DNA of 64,000 bases, taken from positions 121,603 to 185,602 of the forward strand of contig JAWLBA010000002.1 in assembly GCA_041395165.1 (NCBI GenBank), given 5' to 3'. The notes beneath the pieces are model-generated. The model was not told the DNA's origin. It saw nothing but the letters and a program-made list of their open reading frames with translations, and searched no databases. How positions within the stretch are numbered: the stretch's first letter is position 1; the number at the start of each line of letters is the position of its first letter. This stretch comes from JAIBCM01 sp041395165. Lineage in GTDB: Bacteria > Verrucomicrobiota > Verrucomicrobiia > JADLBR01 > JAIBCM01. Shown piece by piece: positions 19,407 through 28,812 of the stretch. Both the position numbers and the translations under genes were made by a program.

Positions 19407-19574
19407 ATGCGATTACTCTTTTTCGCCTTGTTCTTAAGCACCCTTTTTTTTCAAGGTTGCGCATCCAACGAACCAGCTGATCGTGAAGAAGTTTCTACCT
19501 TACCTTGGAACCGTCCACAACGTTGGGAAGGGCAAGGGGCCTTAGGTGGGATGATATCCTCCCAAGAAAACTAA
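19407..19574 (+). CDS. Small lipoprotein (55 residues)
   Basis: This short gene starts with M-R-L-L-F-F-A-L-F-L and a lipobox L-F-F-Q-G-C (cysteine at residue 18). A polar tail with W-N-R-P-Q-R-W-E-G follows and ends at a TAA. It begins five bases after the coiled-coil protein gene, so the pair probably forms an operon. The mature peptide is only about 38 residues. Small lipoproteins of this kind are widespread in the envelope, and no function can be assigned. Confidence 0.7.
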   Translation: MRLLFFALFLSTLFFQGCASNEPADREEVSTLPWNRPQRWEGQGALGGMISSQEN

Positions 19575-19587
19575 ATTTTTTGTTTTG

Positions 19588-20739
19588 CTATCCCTTAAAC
19601 TGCAAATTCTCTAGCATTTTAGCGATAACGACATGGCTATCAAAATAACGTTCAGCTAGCTGGCGTGCTACTTTTTGTTCCTCAGCAAAATTTTGGCAAA
19701 CTTTCTCACAACTTTGTTGCGCTTCAGCCAAAGTGCTAAAGGTATGCAATCCTTTACCCACTGGTAAGACCTGGCTAATGCCCGTGTCTTGTAAAACTAC
19801 CGGACGACCACTTGCTAAATAACAAACACTTCGATCACTGAACCAACCCGTTTGCGAAAGCACATAACCTCCTTTGGCTGCGCTAAATTCGGCAGAAGAA
19901 GAGCAAATATAATTCTGGTGATTAATGCTTTTTTCACTAATTTCTTTCGCATTTTTAAATTGCCAACCTGCCTTGCGAAAGGGTGACAATTCCTCAGCAT
20001 ACGCCTCAATATCTGTGGCAATCTCGAACGATGTTGCTACTTTCTGAGGTAACTCAACCCAGCGTATAAATTCATCGTTTTTCCCTTTATACCATTGTCC
20101 TTGCCATTCGCACCAAGGATAACCTTGCCAATGCGCAACAGTAGAAAATTTCGTAAATGTCGAGTGCGATTCATAAGGCCAATAACGCAACACCACAGGA
20201 GGAAAAGTCGGATGCCATGAAATGCCGCATGTTGGCGCTTGCGTCCCTTCCTGCCCTAAACGGGTTCCAACACTAAAAAAAATATCGTGTCCTTTAAAAT
20301 TCATGTTACTGTCATAAACTTCCGACCAGATTTGCGTAAAAGCCGGATCCAAATCCAAATAAATCCGCTTAGCTCGTGGCATAGCTAAGGTTTGATTTTT
20401 GAAATGGCCAGAAATATTTAGAAAAAGATCAGCTTCTTGCGCAAATTTTTTTACGGATTCACACCGATTTTCCTGGCCAAGCAACAACAAGGTTGCTTGA
20501 TTGGCTAAGTCAAATTCGTTGCAAATGGTTTCCCAATAGCGACGATTGGCGCTCGTTTCGTAAGGAGTCGGTTTCCAATTCTTATCAATACAACGATCAG
20601 CATCGATCTCTTCAACCATCCACACTTCCCAACCGGCCTCGCGAAATCCCAAAACCCAATTCAAAAAAGCCCATGTGTTGCCAGCTGCAGAAACGGGATG
20701 CGACGCAATGCCAACGCCAATAACAATTTTTTTCGCCAT
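19588..20739 (-). CDS. Glycosyltransferase-like protein
   Basis: The 383-residue protein has no membrane segment or signal. The N-terminal half holds a Rossmann-like G-x-G-I-A-S-H-P segment, and the C-terminal half has S-Q-T-G-W-F-S-D-R and Y-L-A-S-G-R-P-V-V-L-Q-D-T-G. The latter is typical of the nucleotide-sugar-binding lobe of GT-B glycosyltransferases. It probably modifies a surface polymer or a small molecule, but donor and acceptor are unknown. It is transcribed opposite the small lipoprotein. Confidence 0.65.
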   Translation of the reverse strand: MAKKIVIGVGIASHPVSAAGNTWAFLNWVLGFREAGWEVWMVEEIDADRCIDKNWKPTPYETSANRRYWETICNEFDLANQATLLLLGQENRCESVKKFAQEADLFLNISGHFKNQTLAMPRAKRIYLDLDPAFTQIWSEVYDSNMNFKGHDIFFSVGTRLGQEGTQAPTCGISWHPTFPPVVLRYWPYESHSTFTKFSTVAHWQGYPWCEWQGQWYKGKNDEFIRWVELPQKVATSFEIATDIEAYAEELSPFRKAGWQFKNAKEISEKSINHQNYICSSSAEFSAAKGGYVLSQTGWFSDRSVCYLASGRPVVLQDTGISQVLPVGKGLHTFSTLAEAQQSCEKVCQNFAEEQKVARQLAERYFDSHVVIAKMLENLQFKG

Positions 20740-20760
20740 GGCGGCTAATGAGTATTAAGT

Positions 20761-21849
20761 TTAATTTAGCGCCTTCGCCATTTTTTGAGTGTTGGTGGGT
20801 GTCAATGCTATGTTGGTTGCCCAAAACGTGGCAACAATTGGTCGATGATCCGAAGCGCTAGCCCATGCCAAATTAGCGGAATCGCTAGACTTTTCCCGAT
20901 AAACATAGGATTTTTCCGGAACAAATTCCATCATTAATCCTTCACTAGCAAACATGTAATCAATGACATGATAAGCTTTTTCTTCTGAATAAAAATGTGT
21001 CCATTGATCGCCCAGATAGTCTTTAAGAGGCAATTGATGCGTTAAAACTGAATCATAACTATTGCCTAAAACCGTTCTACTGGAAGCGCTCGTTGGTACA
21101 TCATTAAAATCTCCCATTACAAGCAAGTTGACTTCAGGATTTTCCTTATAGCGATCCATCATATGACTCCGCAAAATTAAAGCTTCATTACGCCGAATCA
21201 CATCTTCTCCAAATTCATGAGTGCGAGGATCATTAAACTCATGGACTGGCCGTTTTGATTTAAGATGTGCCACCATAATCTCTAACTGATAAGAAGGATT
21301 CACTTTTATCACCGCATCAATAAAACCTCTTTCCACACGACGAGTGATTTTTCCAACACGCCATTTTCCTTCAATTTGTTGCCGGACATTAAGTGAAAAA
21401 GCGTCATCATTGAGCGCTTTGGTCGAAGTAATGGGCAGCCGACTCAACAAAAGATTTTGGATCCTTTCGTCATCTCCCACCACCGTAGTCATGTAAGGAT
21501 AGTTCAATCCTGCTTCTTTCAACGTTTTGCGAACCGATTTAATATTTTCATCTTTTGGGTCGCGTAAAATTTCCATTAATCCCAAAACGTCTGGGTTAAT
21601 CTTTTTTAAAATAGTGGCCACGGCTTCTTGTTCATTGGCCGGTTTCATGGCCACTACTTTTTTCTTGTTAATGACTCGACCCGTTTTGCCCCAGTTTTCT
21701 ACATTATAACTTGCCACGGTAACAAAAGCTGGCGAGAAAACGCGCGAGGATTTTTTTTCTGACTTGCCGCTTACACTCTGGTAGCCCAAAACCAAGCCAA
21801 AGGCTAAAACCGGCAATGCCGCGATTTTTAGAATACGACTCATGGCCAT
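20761..21849 (-). CDS. Exported endonuclease/exonuclease/phosphatase (EEP) family protein
   Basis: The 362-residue protein has a signal peptide or anchor (about 5-28). An EEP fold follows: V-A-S-Y-N-V-E-N-W opens it, V-L-G-L-M-E-I supplies the metal-binding glutamate, V-M-G-D-F-N-D-V-P supplies the D-x-N pair, and A-S-D-H-R-P-I-V closes it with the catalytic Asp-His. The family includes nucleases, phosphodiesterases and sphingomyelinases. Export suggests an extracellular or periplasmic substrate. It lies 21 bases before the glycosyltransferase gene. Confidence 0.82.
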   Translation of the reverse strand: MAMSRILKIAALPVLAFGLVLGYQSVSGKSEKKSSRVFSPAFVTVASYNVENWGKTGRVINKKKVVAMKPANEQEAVATILKKINPDVLGLMEILRDPKDENIKSVRKTLKEAGLNYPYMTTVVGDDERIQNLLLSRLPITSTKALNDDAFSLNVRQQIEGKWRVGKITRRVERGFIDAVIKVNPSYQLEIMVAHLKSKRPVHEFNDPRTHEFGEDVIRRNEALILRSHMMDRYKENPEVNLLVMGDFNDVPTSASSRTVLGNSYDSVLTHQLPLKDYLGDQWTHFYSEEKAYHVIDYMFASEGLMMEFVPEKSYVYREKSSDSANLAWASASDHRPIVATFWATNIALTPTNTQKMAKALN

Positions 21850-21892
21850 AATCTAGTTCGTATCAGCACGAGAAGCAACTGATTTTGTAGCT

Positions 21893-22060
21893 TTATTTAA
21901 TTTCGCGATGAACGGTGCGACGACGCAAAAAAGGATTGTATTTTTTCTTTTCAATCCTTTCGGCTGTTGTCTTTTTATTGCGTTTGCTTTGATAGCGGGA
22001 AACAGGTTTCCCTTCTTTTTTTGCTTCTGTGCATTCTAAAGTAATAATTTCTTGCGGCAT
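21893..22060 (-). CDS. rpmG: 50S ribosomal protein L33
   Basis: The 55-residue basic protein starts M-P-Q-E-I-I-T-L-E-C-T-E-A and ends K-Y-N-P-F-L-R-R-R-T-V-H-R-E-I-K, matching L33. It has one cysteine (C10) and lacks the paired CxxC zinc motifs of the C+ type. It sits alone between the EEP gene and cimA on the same strand, with an AGGAAAAG ribosome-binding stretch upstream. Confidence 0.93.
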   Translation of the reverse strand: MPQEIITLECTEAKKEGKPVSRYQSKRNKKTTAERIEKKKYNPFLRRRTVHREIK

Positions 22061-22078
22061 AACTTTTCCTAAAACAAG

Positions 22079-23660
22079 TTAATTTGAAGTTTCTTGAGAA
22101 TATTTCAACAAAAAATATTCCACACTATCCACTAAAGCCTGCCAAGATGCTTCCACCAAATTTTCGGAAACCCCCAAGGTGGCCCACTCTTTTTCACTAG
22201 CGCTGCTGCGAATTAGCACCCGAGTGCGCGCTTCAGTGCCTTGATTGGAATCGATGATGCGAACTTTATAATCTTGCAGCTGAATCTCTTGAATGGAAGG
22301 GTAAAACTTGAGCAAAGCCGCTCGCAACGCATTGTCCAAAGCGTTCACCGGCCCGTCACCTTCTGCTACGGTATAACATTGCTGCCCTTTGATCTTTAAT
22401 TTCACAGTTGCTTCAGCCACTTCGTAATGGTGCAAAGGACTTTTGCGAATGGAGACATGATACTCTTCCAGCTCAAACCAAGGTTGATGATGTTGGATCG
22501 CTTTGCGCACCAACAATTCGAACGAGGCATCGGCTGATTCAAATTCATAGCCGCGCGCTTCGAGCGCTTTAATCTGTTGCAAAATCGCTTTGGTTTCAGG
22601 TGCTTTTTCTTCCAGTGTAATTCCCATTTCACGCGCTTTCATGAAAATATTAGTGCGCCCTGACAACTCACCCACCAAAATGCGTTGATGATTGCCCACG
22701 CGACCCGGCTCAATATGTTCAAACGAACGCGCCACCTTATTGACCGCATTCACATGCATGCCGCCTTTGTGAGCAAATGAAGTTTCGCCAACAAATGGCG
22801 CCCGGATATTGTGATGCTGATTCGCAATATCATCGACAAATAATGATAATTCTCGCAAGCGCGCCAAATTTTTGTCGCTGATTACATCTTTATTTAACTT
22901 CAATTTCAAGTTAGGAATCACGCTCGTTAAATTACAATTTCCTGTGCGCTCTCCATAACCATTCATCGTGCCCTGCACCTGCTCAGCACCCTCTTCAATG
23001 GCTGCCAAAGCATTGGCCACGCCCAAATCACTATCATTATGCGTATGGATACCCACCCGGGTTTTTAATTGCGTTTTCACCTCACGCGTTATTCTACCCA
23101 CTTCCGAAGGCAAAGAACCTCCATTCGTATCACATAAAACAAGAAAATCCGCGCCACCTCGTTCCGCAGCCTTCAAACATGCCAAAGCATAATCCGCTCG
23201 GTCTTTGTAACCGTCAAAAAAATGTTCTGCATCATAAATCACCTCACGACCCGCTTCCTTCAAAAAACGAACCGTGTCCTCGATCATGGCTAAATTTTCT
23301 TCCGGCGTAGTTTTTAAAATTTCCTCGACATGCAACAACCAGGATTTTCCAAAAATAGTCACAACCGGCGTGTTCGCATCTAACAAAAGTTTCACCTGCT
23401 CATCGTTTTCCACAGGCGTTTTTACCCGACGCGTGCTGCCAAAAGCGGCAATCTTGGCATGGTGCCAACGATGATTCTGTGCTACCTTAAAAATTCAATA
23501 TCCTTTTCGTTTGAGCCTGGCCAGCCCCCTCAATATAATCCATGCCAAACAAATCCAAGCGCTCGGCAATTGCCAATGTATCGGCTACCGAGAAATTGAT
23601 ACCCTCGCCCTGCGTGCCATCACGCAAAGTCGTATCATATAAATAAACTGCTTTTTTCAT
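22079..23660 (-). CDS. cimA: Citramalate synthase, with two frameshifts
   Basis: CimA condenses pyruvate and acetyl-CoA to citramalate, starting threonine-independent isoleucine synthesis. The true N-terminus is read from an ATG at 23660: D-T-T-L-R-D-G-T-Q-G-E-G-I-N-F-S, the TIM-barrel signature of the IPMS/citramalate family. The chain then breaks at the G5 run (23525-23529) and the T5 run (23489-23493, on the minus strand). One extra base in each restores I-E-G-G-W-P-G-S-N and H-A-K-I-A-A-F-G-S-T-R-R. Downstream come H-T-H-N-D (metal ligands) and a LeuA-type allosteric C-terminal domain. Confidence 0.9.
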
Positions 23661-24110
23661 GACTCAAAGCATCCTATGTCAAAAATCGAAACTCGTAAAG
23701 AGAGAGACGCATTAGAAATAGGAGAGAACAAGATCCGCAGCCAGAAACTAGGGATTAAAAAATATAATATACTTAGTTAAAGATTTTTACAGTTTTGTTG
23801 TTAAACCTTCCCAATCATGCTTTAGTTTCTCTAACATCATAGCAGCGAGTGTTTTAGAGTTTTTTGTAGTAAATGATTGAATAACTGAAAATGCTATTTG
23901 GCCGATAGCTTTTTTAGGCGTACTCGTTTAAATAATATAGGCTTAAGTAATCGGAAAGGTATTTTTAACTTAAAATTATACCGCTGCCAAAATTTTCATT
24001 GCAAATCTGAATGCTATTTTTCATGATAAGTATTCTAAGTTTATTTTTGACAACTTTTGTTCTTTTGAGACTGATTAGCTTATGAATTTTAACCTTAACC
24101 ATTAATCTCG
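23661..24110. other. 450-base intergenic gap with a possible ORF remnant
   Basis: This AT-rich stretch lies between divergently transcribed cimA and the surface protein. On the minus strand, 23787-23927 is open for about 46 codons and reads like the end of a protein (K-K-A-I-G-Q-I-A-F-S-V-I-Q-S and L-K-H-D-W-E-G-L). A TAA immediately precedes it and it has no convincing start. It may be a degraded gene tail or chance. No RNA gene was seen. Confidence 0.4.
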
Positions 24111-25502
24111 ATGAAATTAAAAAAAATTATCCCCATTGTTTTTTTAGTAGGATTGGTTGGTGCAATATTTTTCTTAAAAAATAAGGATGAAGCATCTACC
24201 GTTCAAGAAACAGGTATAGCTTTATCAAAATCTGATGCTCCTGATGTTTCAACTATTAGTCAGCGTGAAAATCTGACTATTTCTAGAAGTCCTATTGCTA
24301 CATCAAATATTTCGAATGATGACACGATAACTGAAGTGGCTGAATCTAATGAGGTTTCAGTGGTCGATACAAGTCCGACGAACCTTATGCTTACTATGAA
24401 CCTTTTCACGAAGCGTGGTTTGTCTGCTAACGATTCAACTAAATTAGGAATAAGCGGGGGTTCGTCGGGTGGTTCATCTGGATTGGCAGGAGGAAGTAGT
24501 AGTAGTGGTGGCGGTGGGAGTTTTGGAAGTGGTGGTGGAGGGGGCGGCTCTTCGAGTTTTTCTGGAGGTGGTAGTTCAAGTGCTAGTTACGCTAATAATA
24601 ATGAAGTAGGTGCAAGTTCTGATAATTCTGGTTTTAATGGAACTACTGCTAGTTCTAATGGTTCAGGAAATCAATTTGGAGAGAATAATAACTCGAGTGA
24701 TTCCAATGGCTCTAATCCCAACAGTTTCCCGGATAATAATGATGGTTCCAACGATCCTTCTTCGCAAAATCCAGGAGATTCGAATCCTGATACCCCTAAT
24801 AATCCAGGAGATCCAGATAACCCTGGAGATCCGGGCAATCCAAATGATCCAGGTAATCCGGGCAATCCAAATGATCCGGGTGATCCGGGTGATCCGGGAA
24901 ATTCTGGGGATAATTATGGTGGGCAAGACTCCAATCCAGATAACAGCAATCCTTTTATTGTTTCAGCTCCGCGTTCTGGTCCTGTTGGTAGAGTGGTTAT
25001 CCTGACTTTGCTCGGAAAGAAATCCTATGGTGATGTTAAAAAAGTGTCTTTTGGAAACAAAGAAACTACATTTAAAGTGACTACTGACAAAACAATAACT
25101 ACTGTCGTCCCTCCTTATGCTGAAGGTGGTATCATTAAAGTTACTTTGAAGAATGGTCAAGTTTTGAAAAGTAAACTTAATTTTTATGTTACTATACCAC
25201 TTTATTATAGCGTAGCTCTTTCTCTTCCTGGGTTACCATTTTATTATACCATTCCTTATCAAAATGGATTTCCTCCAGCGAATCTGACTCCGCCCGTTTG
25301 TTATATTTTACCCAAGGCAGTTCCTACATCCTCAAAGCTGATTAGGATTGGCCCACCAGGCGTTTATCAAGTCATACCTGCAGACTGGCCTTCGGTTAGC
25401 GGAACGGTATTGGGTTACGTTTTTCAGAATACTCAAGGTCGACCTGATTTGATTGGGCTGGTTTACTTCCATCCCTATTTGAAATGTTATGTTTTTCAAT
25501 AA
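24111..25502 (+). CDS. Large low-complexity surface protein with an IPT/TIG-like domain
   Basis: The 463-residue protein is not recognised as a known family. A membrane anchor (residues 6-22) is followed by a Thr/Ser-rich stretch to about 105, a Gly/Ser-rich block (115-165) and an Asn/Ser/Asp-rich block (165-215). A collagen-like block of N-P-G-D-P and P-N-D-P-G repeats then runs to about 275. Next comes a beta-rich domain (285-365) with P-R-S-G-P-V-G-R-V-V, S-F-G-N and V-V-P-P-Y-A-E-G-G, resembling an IPT/TIG fold. A Tyr/Pro-rich C-terminal segment closes it. The likely role is a cell-surface stalk or adhesin. Confidence 0.7.
   Translation: MKLKKIIPIVFLVGLVGAIFFLKNKDEASTVQETGIALSKSDAPDVSTISQRENLTISRSPIATSNISNDDTITEVAESNEVSVVDTSPTNLMLTMNLFTKRGLSANDSTKLGISGGSSGGSSGLAGGSSSSGGGGSFGSGGGGGGSSSFSGGGSSSASYANNNEVGASSDNSGFNGTTASSNGSGNQFGENNNSSDSNGSNPNSFPDNNDGSNDPSSQNPGDSNPDTPNNPGDPDNPGDPGNPNDPGNPGNPNDPGDPGDPGNSGDNYGGQDSNPDNSNPFIVSAPRSGPVGRVVILTLLGKKSYGDVKKVSFGNKETTFKVTTDKTITTVVPPYAEGGIIKVTLKNGQVLKSKLNFYVTIPLYYSVALSLPGLPFYYTIPYQNGFPPANLTPPVCYILPKAVPTSSKLIRIGPPGVYQVIPADWPSVSGTVLGYVFQNTQGRPDLIGLVYFHPYLKCYVFQ
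24765..24906 (+). repeat. Tandem 9-base repeats coding P-G-D/N blocks
   Basis: Inside the surface-protein gene, units such as GGAGATCCG, GGCAATCCA and AATGATCCG recur head to tail for about 140 bases and code Pro-Gly-Asp and Pro-Asn-Asp triplets. Such runs change copy number by slippage, so length may vary between strains. Confidence 0.75.
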
Positions 25503-25526
25503 AAGTTTAGTAGAAATAGATTAAGT

Positions 25527-26414
25527 CTACCGATTCATTCGAGCACGGAAAAATTTGACGAGTGCGTCTAGGACATCTTCTTCTGTGCTAATTTGAAAGC
25601 GAGAAAGTCGGTTTGGGAATAGATTGATCCAGCTTGATGTTTTTTCATTAACCCAAGTTTGATGAGCTTCTTGTTGAGGCGTTGATCCTCCTTCTAAGTG
25701 GACCAGTGCTCCACCGATGGGATCGTAAGCGGTTAGGCTTGCTTCTTGTGGGAATTGGATTTCCCAAGGATCTTGAACGCAGAATCCCATCATTTGATAA
25801 CGTTTTTGTAGGCTGGCCCATCCTTCAGGTGCGGATCGTGGCGAAAAATCGTTTAACCAAAGAATGACACTGTGTCTTGGCGCAGTGTGAAAAAGAAGTT
25901 TCCAGGGAATTTTTACTTGGTTTTGGTCAGTTATGTTTTCCCAAGAGGTGGGTTGTTGAGCCATCAATGAGGCGCAGGAGTGTAAAATGGGGCCGCGACC
26001 TCTCACGGGTTCTCGCAACCAGTGGGTGGTGGGTGAAGCGTATAAAATGCCGAAGCGATCTCGGTTGAGGGCGCTTAACAAACCTAGCAAGCCGGCAATT
26101 TCCATGAGAACTTCTCGTTTGGCGCGTTGTCCGGAACCAAATTGGAGCGAGGGAGAGTCTTCGAAAACTAGAATTAAGGTGACTTCACGTTCTTCAATAT
26201 ATTTTTTGCGGTAGGGTTCTCCCAATCTTGCTGTTACGTTCCAATCGATGTCGCGAACATCGTCGCCGTACTCGTATTTAACGACTTGATCAAACTCCAT
26301 GCCGCGGCCGCGAAAGGCGGACCGATATTCGCCGCCGAGTATGCTTTCTGCGGCATGTTTCACGCCCCATTCCAGGCGGCGTAACAGCGCCAGGGATTTG
26401 GCTTTTTGGTTCAT
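25527..26414 (-). CDS. DUF58 domain protein
   Basis: This protein is typically coupled to MoxR ATPases and resembles a von Willebrand A fold that binds metal through a MIDAS-like site. The DUF58 core G-R-G-M-E-F-D-Q-V-K-Y-E-Y-G-D-D-V-R-D-I-D-W-N-V-T-A-R is clear near residues 35-62. V-F-E-D-S-P-S-L and G-L-L-S-A-L-N follow. At 295 residues it is of usual size. It lies seven bases after moxR on the same strand, the common DUF58-MoxR pairing. The partner it matures is unknown. Confidence 0.85.
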   Translation of the reverse strand: MNQKAKSLALLRRLEWGVKHAAESILGGEYRSAFRGRGMEFDQVVKYEYGDDVRDIDWNVTARLGEPYRKKYIEEREVTLILVFEDSPSLQFGSGQRAKREVLMEIAGLLGLLSALNRDRFGILYASPTTHWLREPVRGRGPILHSCASLMAQQPTSWENITDQNQVKIPWKLLFHTAPRHSVILWLNDFSPRSAPEGWASLQKRYQMMGFCVQDPWEIQFPQEASLTAYDPIGGALVHLEGGSTPQQEAHQTWVNEKTSSWINLFPNRLSRFQISTEEDVLDALVKFFRARMNR

Positions 26415-26421
26415 GATGGAT

Positions 26422-27426
26422 TTAAGCGCGAGCTAAAACTTCTTTTTCTCGAGGGATCGGAATTTTTTGCATCATTTCTTGCAGAATTTTGTCGGTAGTG
26501 ATTTCTTCTGCTTCCGCTTCGTAAGTGAGTCCGATGCGATGTCGCAAACAATCTGGTAAAACTTCTTGAACCATTCGCGGCGTGACATAATCAGCTCCAC
26601 GCAACCATGCTAGAGCCCGGCTAGCTTGGAAGAGCGCTAAGGAAGCGCGTGGTGAAGCGCCATAAGACAGATAGCGCGTGGTGTTTGAATTGGAAATCGC
26701 TAGGTCGCGAGTTGCGCGCACGAGGGTTAAAATGTAGTCTTGAATTAAAGGAGAAACAAAAATTTGATCAATTTCGGAACGTAATGCTAATAACTCTTCT
26801 CCATTGGAAACGGCTTTTAATTGAGGTTGCGTCATGAGTTGGCCCCAACGTTCCATCATTTGTCGCTCTTCTCCTTCCGAAGGATAATCGACCAAGAGTT
26901 TAAATAAAAATCGATCCGTTTGTGCTTCGGGCAAAGGATAAGTGCCTTCTTGTTCGATAGGATTTTGTGTGGCCATGACGAAAAAAGGTTTGGGCAGAGG
27001 ATGCGATTCTCCGCCAATAGTCACCTGACGTTCTTGCATGGCTTCGAGCAAAGCGCTTTGCACTTTGGCAGGGGCGCGATTGATTTCATCAGCCAAGACG
27101 AGATTGGCAAAAACTGGGCCGCGATGAGCAACAAAAAGACTTTCTTTAGGCTGGAAAATCATGGTGCCCACAACGTCGCTTGGTAACAGATCGGGTGTAA
27201 ATTGAATGCGTTCGAATTGCACGCCCAACGCTTCTCCTAGGCTTTTGATGAGCAAGGTTTTTGCTAACCCAGGCATTCCTTCTAATAAAACATGGCCATT
27301 TGCTAATAAAGCGATCAATAATCGTTCTACGACTGCATCTTGTCCGAGAACAGCTTTTCCGATTTCTGTTTTGATGCGTTCTGACCAAGAATTTTCGTAA
27401 CTCATAAAATTTTGTGAAGACGTCAT
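26422..27426 (-). CDS. MoxR-family AAA+ ATPase
   Basis: MoxR ATPases act as chaperones for assembly of protein complexes, often with a DUF58 or VWA partner. The 334-residue sequence has Walker A (L-E-G-M-P-G-L-A-K-T, near 53-62) and the Walker B region (V-L-A-D-E-I-N-R-A-P, near 108-117). Sensor 1 (V-M-A-T-Q-N-P-I-E-Q-E-G-T-Y-P-L-P-E-A-Q-T-D-R-F) and the AAA lid follow. The downstream DUF58 gene completes the pair. Confidence 0.94.
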   Translation of the reverse strand: MTSSQNFMSYENSWSERIKTEIGKAVLGQDAVVERLLIALLANGHVLLEGMPGLAKTLLIKSLGEALGVQFERIQFTPDLLPSDVVGTMIFQPKESLFVAHRGPVFANLVLADEINRAPAKVQSALLEAMQERQVTIGGESHPLPKPFFVMATQNPIEQEGTYPLPEAQTDRFLFKLLVDYPSEGEERQMMERWGQLMTQPQLKAVSNGEELLALRSEIDQIFVSPLIQDYILTLVRATRDLAISNSNTTRYLSYGASPRASLALFQASRALAWLRGADYVTPRMVQEVLPDCLRHRIGLTYEAEAEEITTDKILQEMMQKIPIPREKEVLARA

Positions 27427-27522
27427 TTTTGACGTTATTTTTTACATTCTATTCGATTCTCTTAGCTTGGCGAGAGGAATCACATCATTGCTTAATTCGG
27501 GATTCTGGACTAAATTCATTTT

Positions 27523-28809
27523 ATGTTTCCTAAGAATCCTCAAATTCTTGTGTTGGGTGCTGGCTTTGGAGGATTAAATTTTTGCAAACGCTTTTCGCAT
27601 CCTGATGCGCAAGTGATTTTGGTCGATCATTGGAATCATCATTTGTTTCAGCCCTTGCTATATCAAGTGGCTACCGCTGGGTTGTCTGCGCCTGATATTG
27701 CGCAGCCGATTCGATCGATTTTGCGCGATCAGAAAAATCTTACGATTTATATGGATCAAGTGGTTGATATTCGTTTGCCTGAAAAGCAGGTAGTTTTGGC
27801 TCAGCGTGTGCTTACTTATGATTATTTGGTTTTGGCGTTAGGCGGTGTGACGAGTTATTTTGGTCATCCAGAATGGGAGGCTTATGCGCCGGGTCTTAAA
27901 TCGTTAGAGGATGCGTTGAATATTCGACGCAATTTATTGTTAGCTTTTGAGCGAGCTGAGAGTGATCCTACGGCAAAAAATGTTAATGAACTTTTAACTT
28001 TGGTTGTGGTAGGCGGTGGGCCTACGGGAGTGGAATTGGCTGGAGCGATGGCAGAACTTGCGCGGCATGTTTTAAAACGCGACTTTCGTTATATTGATCC
28101 AACAAAAGCTCGTATTATTTTGATTGAAGGTGGGCCACGCCTTTTGCCACAGTTTCCTGACGACTTGGCAAATAACGCTAAGGTGACGTTGGAAAAAATG
28201 GGTGTGGAAGTTCGATTGAATTCGCATGTGAAAAATATTCGTGAGCACGAAGTGTTTTTGGGAAATGAAATGATTCGCGCCGCAAATATTTTATGGGCAG
28301 CAGGTGTGGGTGCGAGTCCTCTTACTAAAAAGTTGGGTGTGGAGTTGGATCGCGCAGGGCGAGTTATGGTGAAGCCAGATCTCAGTTTGTCCGGGCATCC
28401 TGAGGTTTTTGCAATTGGCGATTTGGCGGCAGTTCCTTGGAAGCAAGGTGGCTTAGTTCCAGGAGTGGCGCCTGCGGCGATACAGATGGCGCATCACGTT
28501 GCCAATGTGATTCAGGAAGAAATTTATGCAGAAATGTTTAATCGTCCGGCTCGTCCGGAATTTCATTACTGGGATAAGGGCAGCATGGCAACCATTGGTC
28601 GATCGCATGGTATTGCAATGGCGGGCAAGTTGAAATTTACTGGTTTCCCAGCTTGGCTTGCTTGGTTGGCGATTCATTTGCTTTTTTTAGTGGGGTTGCG
28701 CAATAAAATTAGTGTCGTGATTCAATGGATTTATTCTTATTTTACTTACAAACGGGGAGCGCGAATTGTTTTTGAAAGTTCGAATTCGAAGACGATTTCT
28801 TCTGTTTGA
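27523..28809 (+). CDS. ndh: Type II NADH dehydrogenase (NDH-2), FAD-dependent
   Basis: NDH-2 oxidises NADH and reduces quinone without pumping protons, as a bypass of complex I. The 428-residue sequence has the FAD dinucleotide motif V-L-G-A-G-F-G-G-L (near residues 10-18), the NAD-binding V-V-V-G-G-G-P-T-G-V-E-L-A-G (near 162-175) and the FAD C-terminal F-A-I-G-D-L-A-A-V motif. A hydrophobic stretch near the C-terminus suggests membrane attachment. Its stop lies four bases from the convergent glnD end. Confidence 0.88.
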   Translation: MFPKNPQILVLGAGFGGLNFCKRFSHPDAQVILVDHWNHHLFQPLLYQVATAGLSAPDIAQPIRSILRDQKNLTIYMDQVVDIRLPEKQVVLAQRVLTYDYLVLALGGVTSYFGHPEWEAYAPGLKSLEDALNIRRNLLLAFERAESDPTAKNVNELLTLVVVGGGPTGVELAGAMAELARHVLKRDFRYIDPTKARIILIEGGPRLLPQFPDDLANNAKVTLEKMGVEVRLNSHVKNIREHEVFLGNEMIRAANILWAAGVGASPLTKKLGVELDRAGRVMVKPDLSLSGHPEVFAIGDLAAVPWKQGGLVPGVAPAAIQMAHHVANVIQEEIYAEMFNRPARPEFHYWDKGSMATIGRSHGIAMAGKLKFTGFPAWLAWLAIHLLFLVGLRNKISVVIQWIYSYFTYKRGARIVFESSNSKTISSV

Positions 28810-28812
28810 AGG

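Noticed and set aside
24663..24926. Long minus-strand ORFs rich in Ile/Arg inside the surface-protein repeat
   Set aside because: They are the complement of the nine-base repeats; composition is wholly repeat-driven and no start signal is present.
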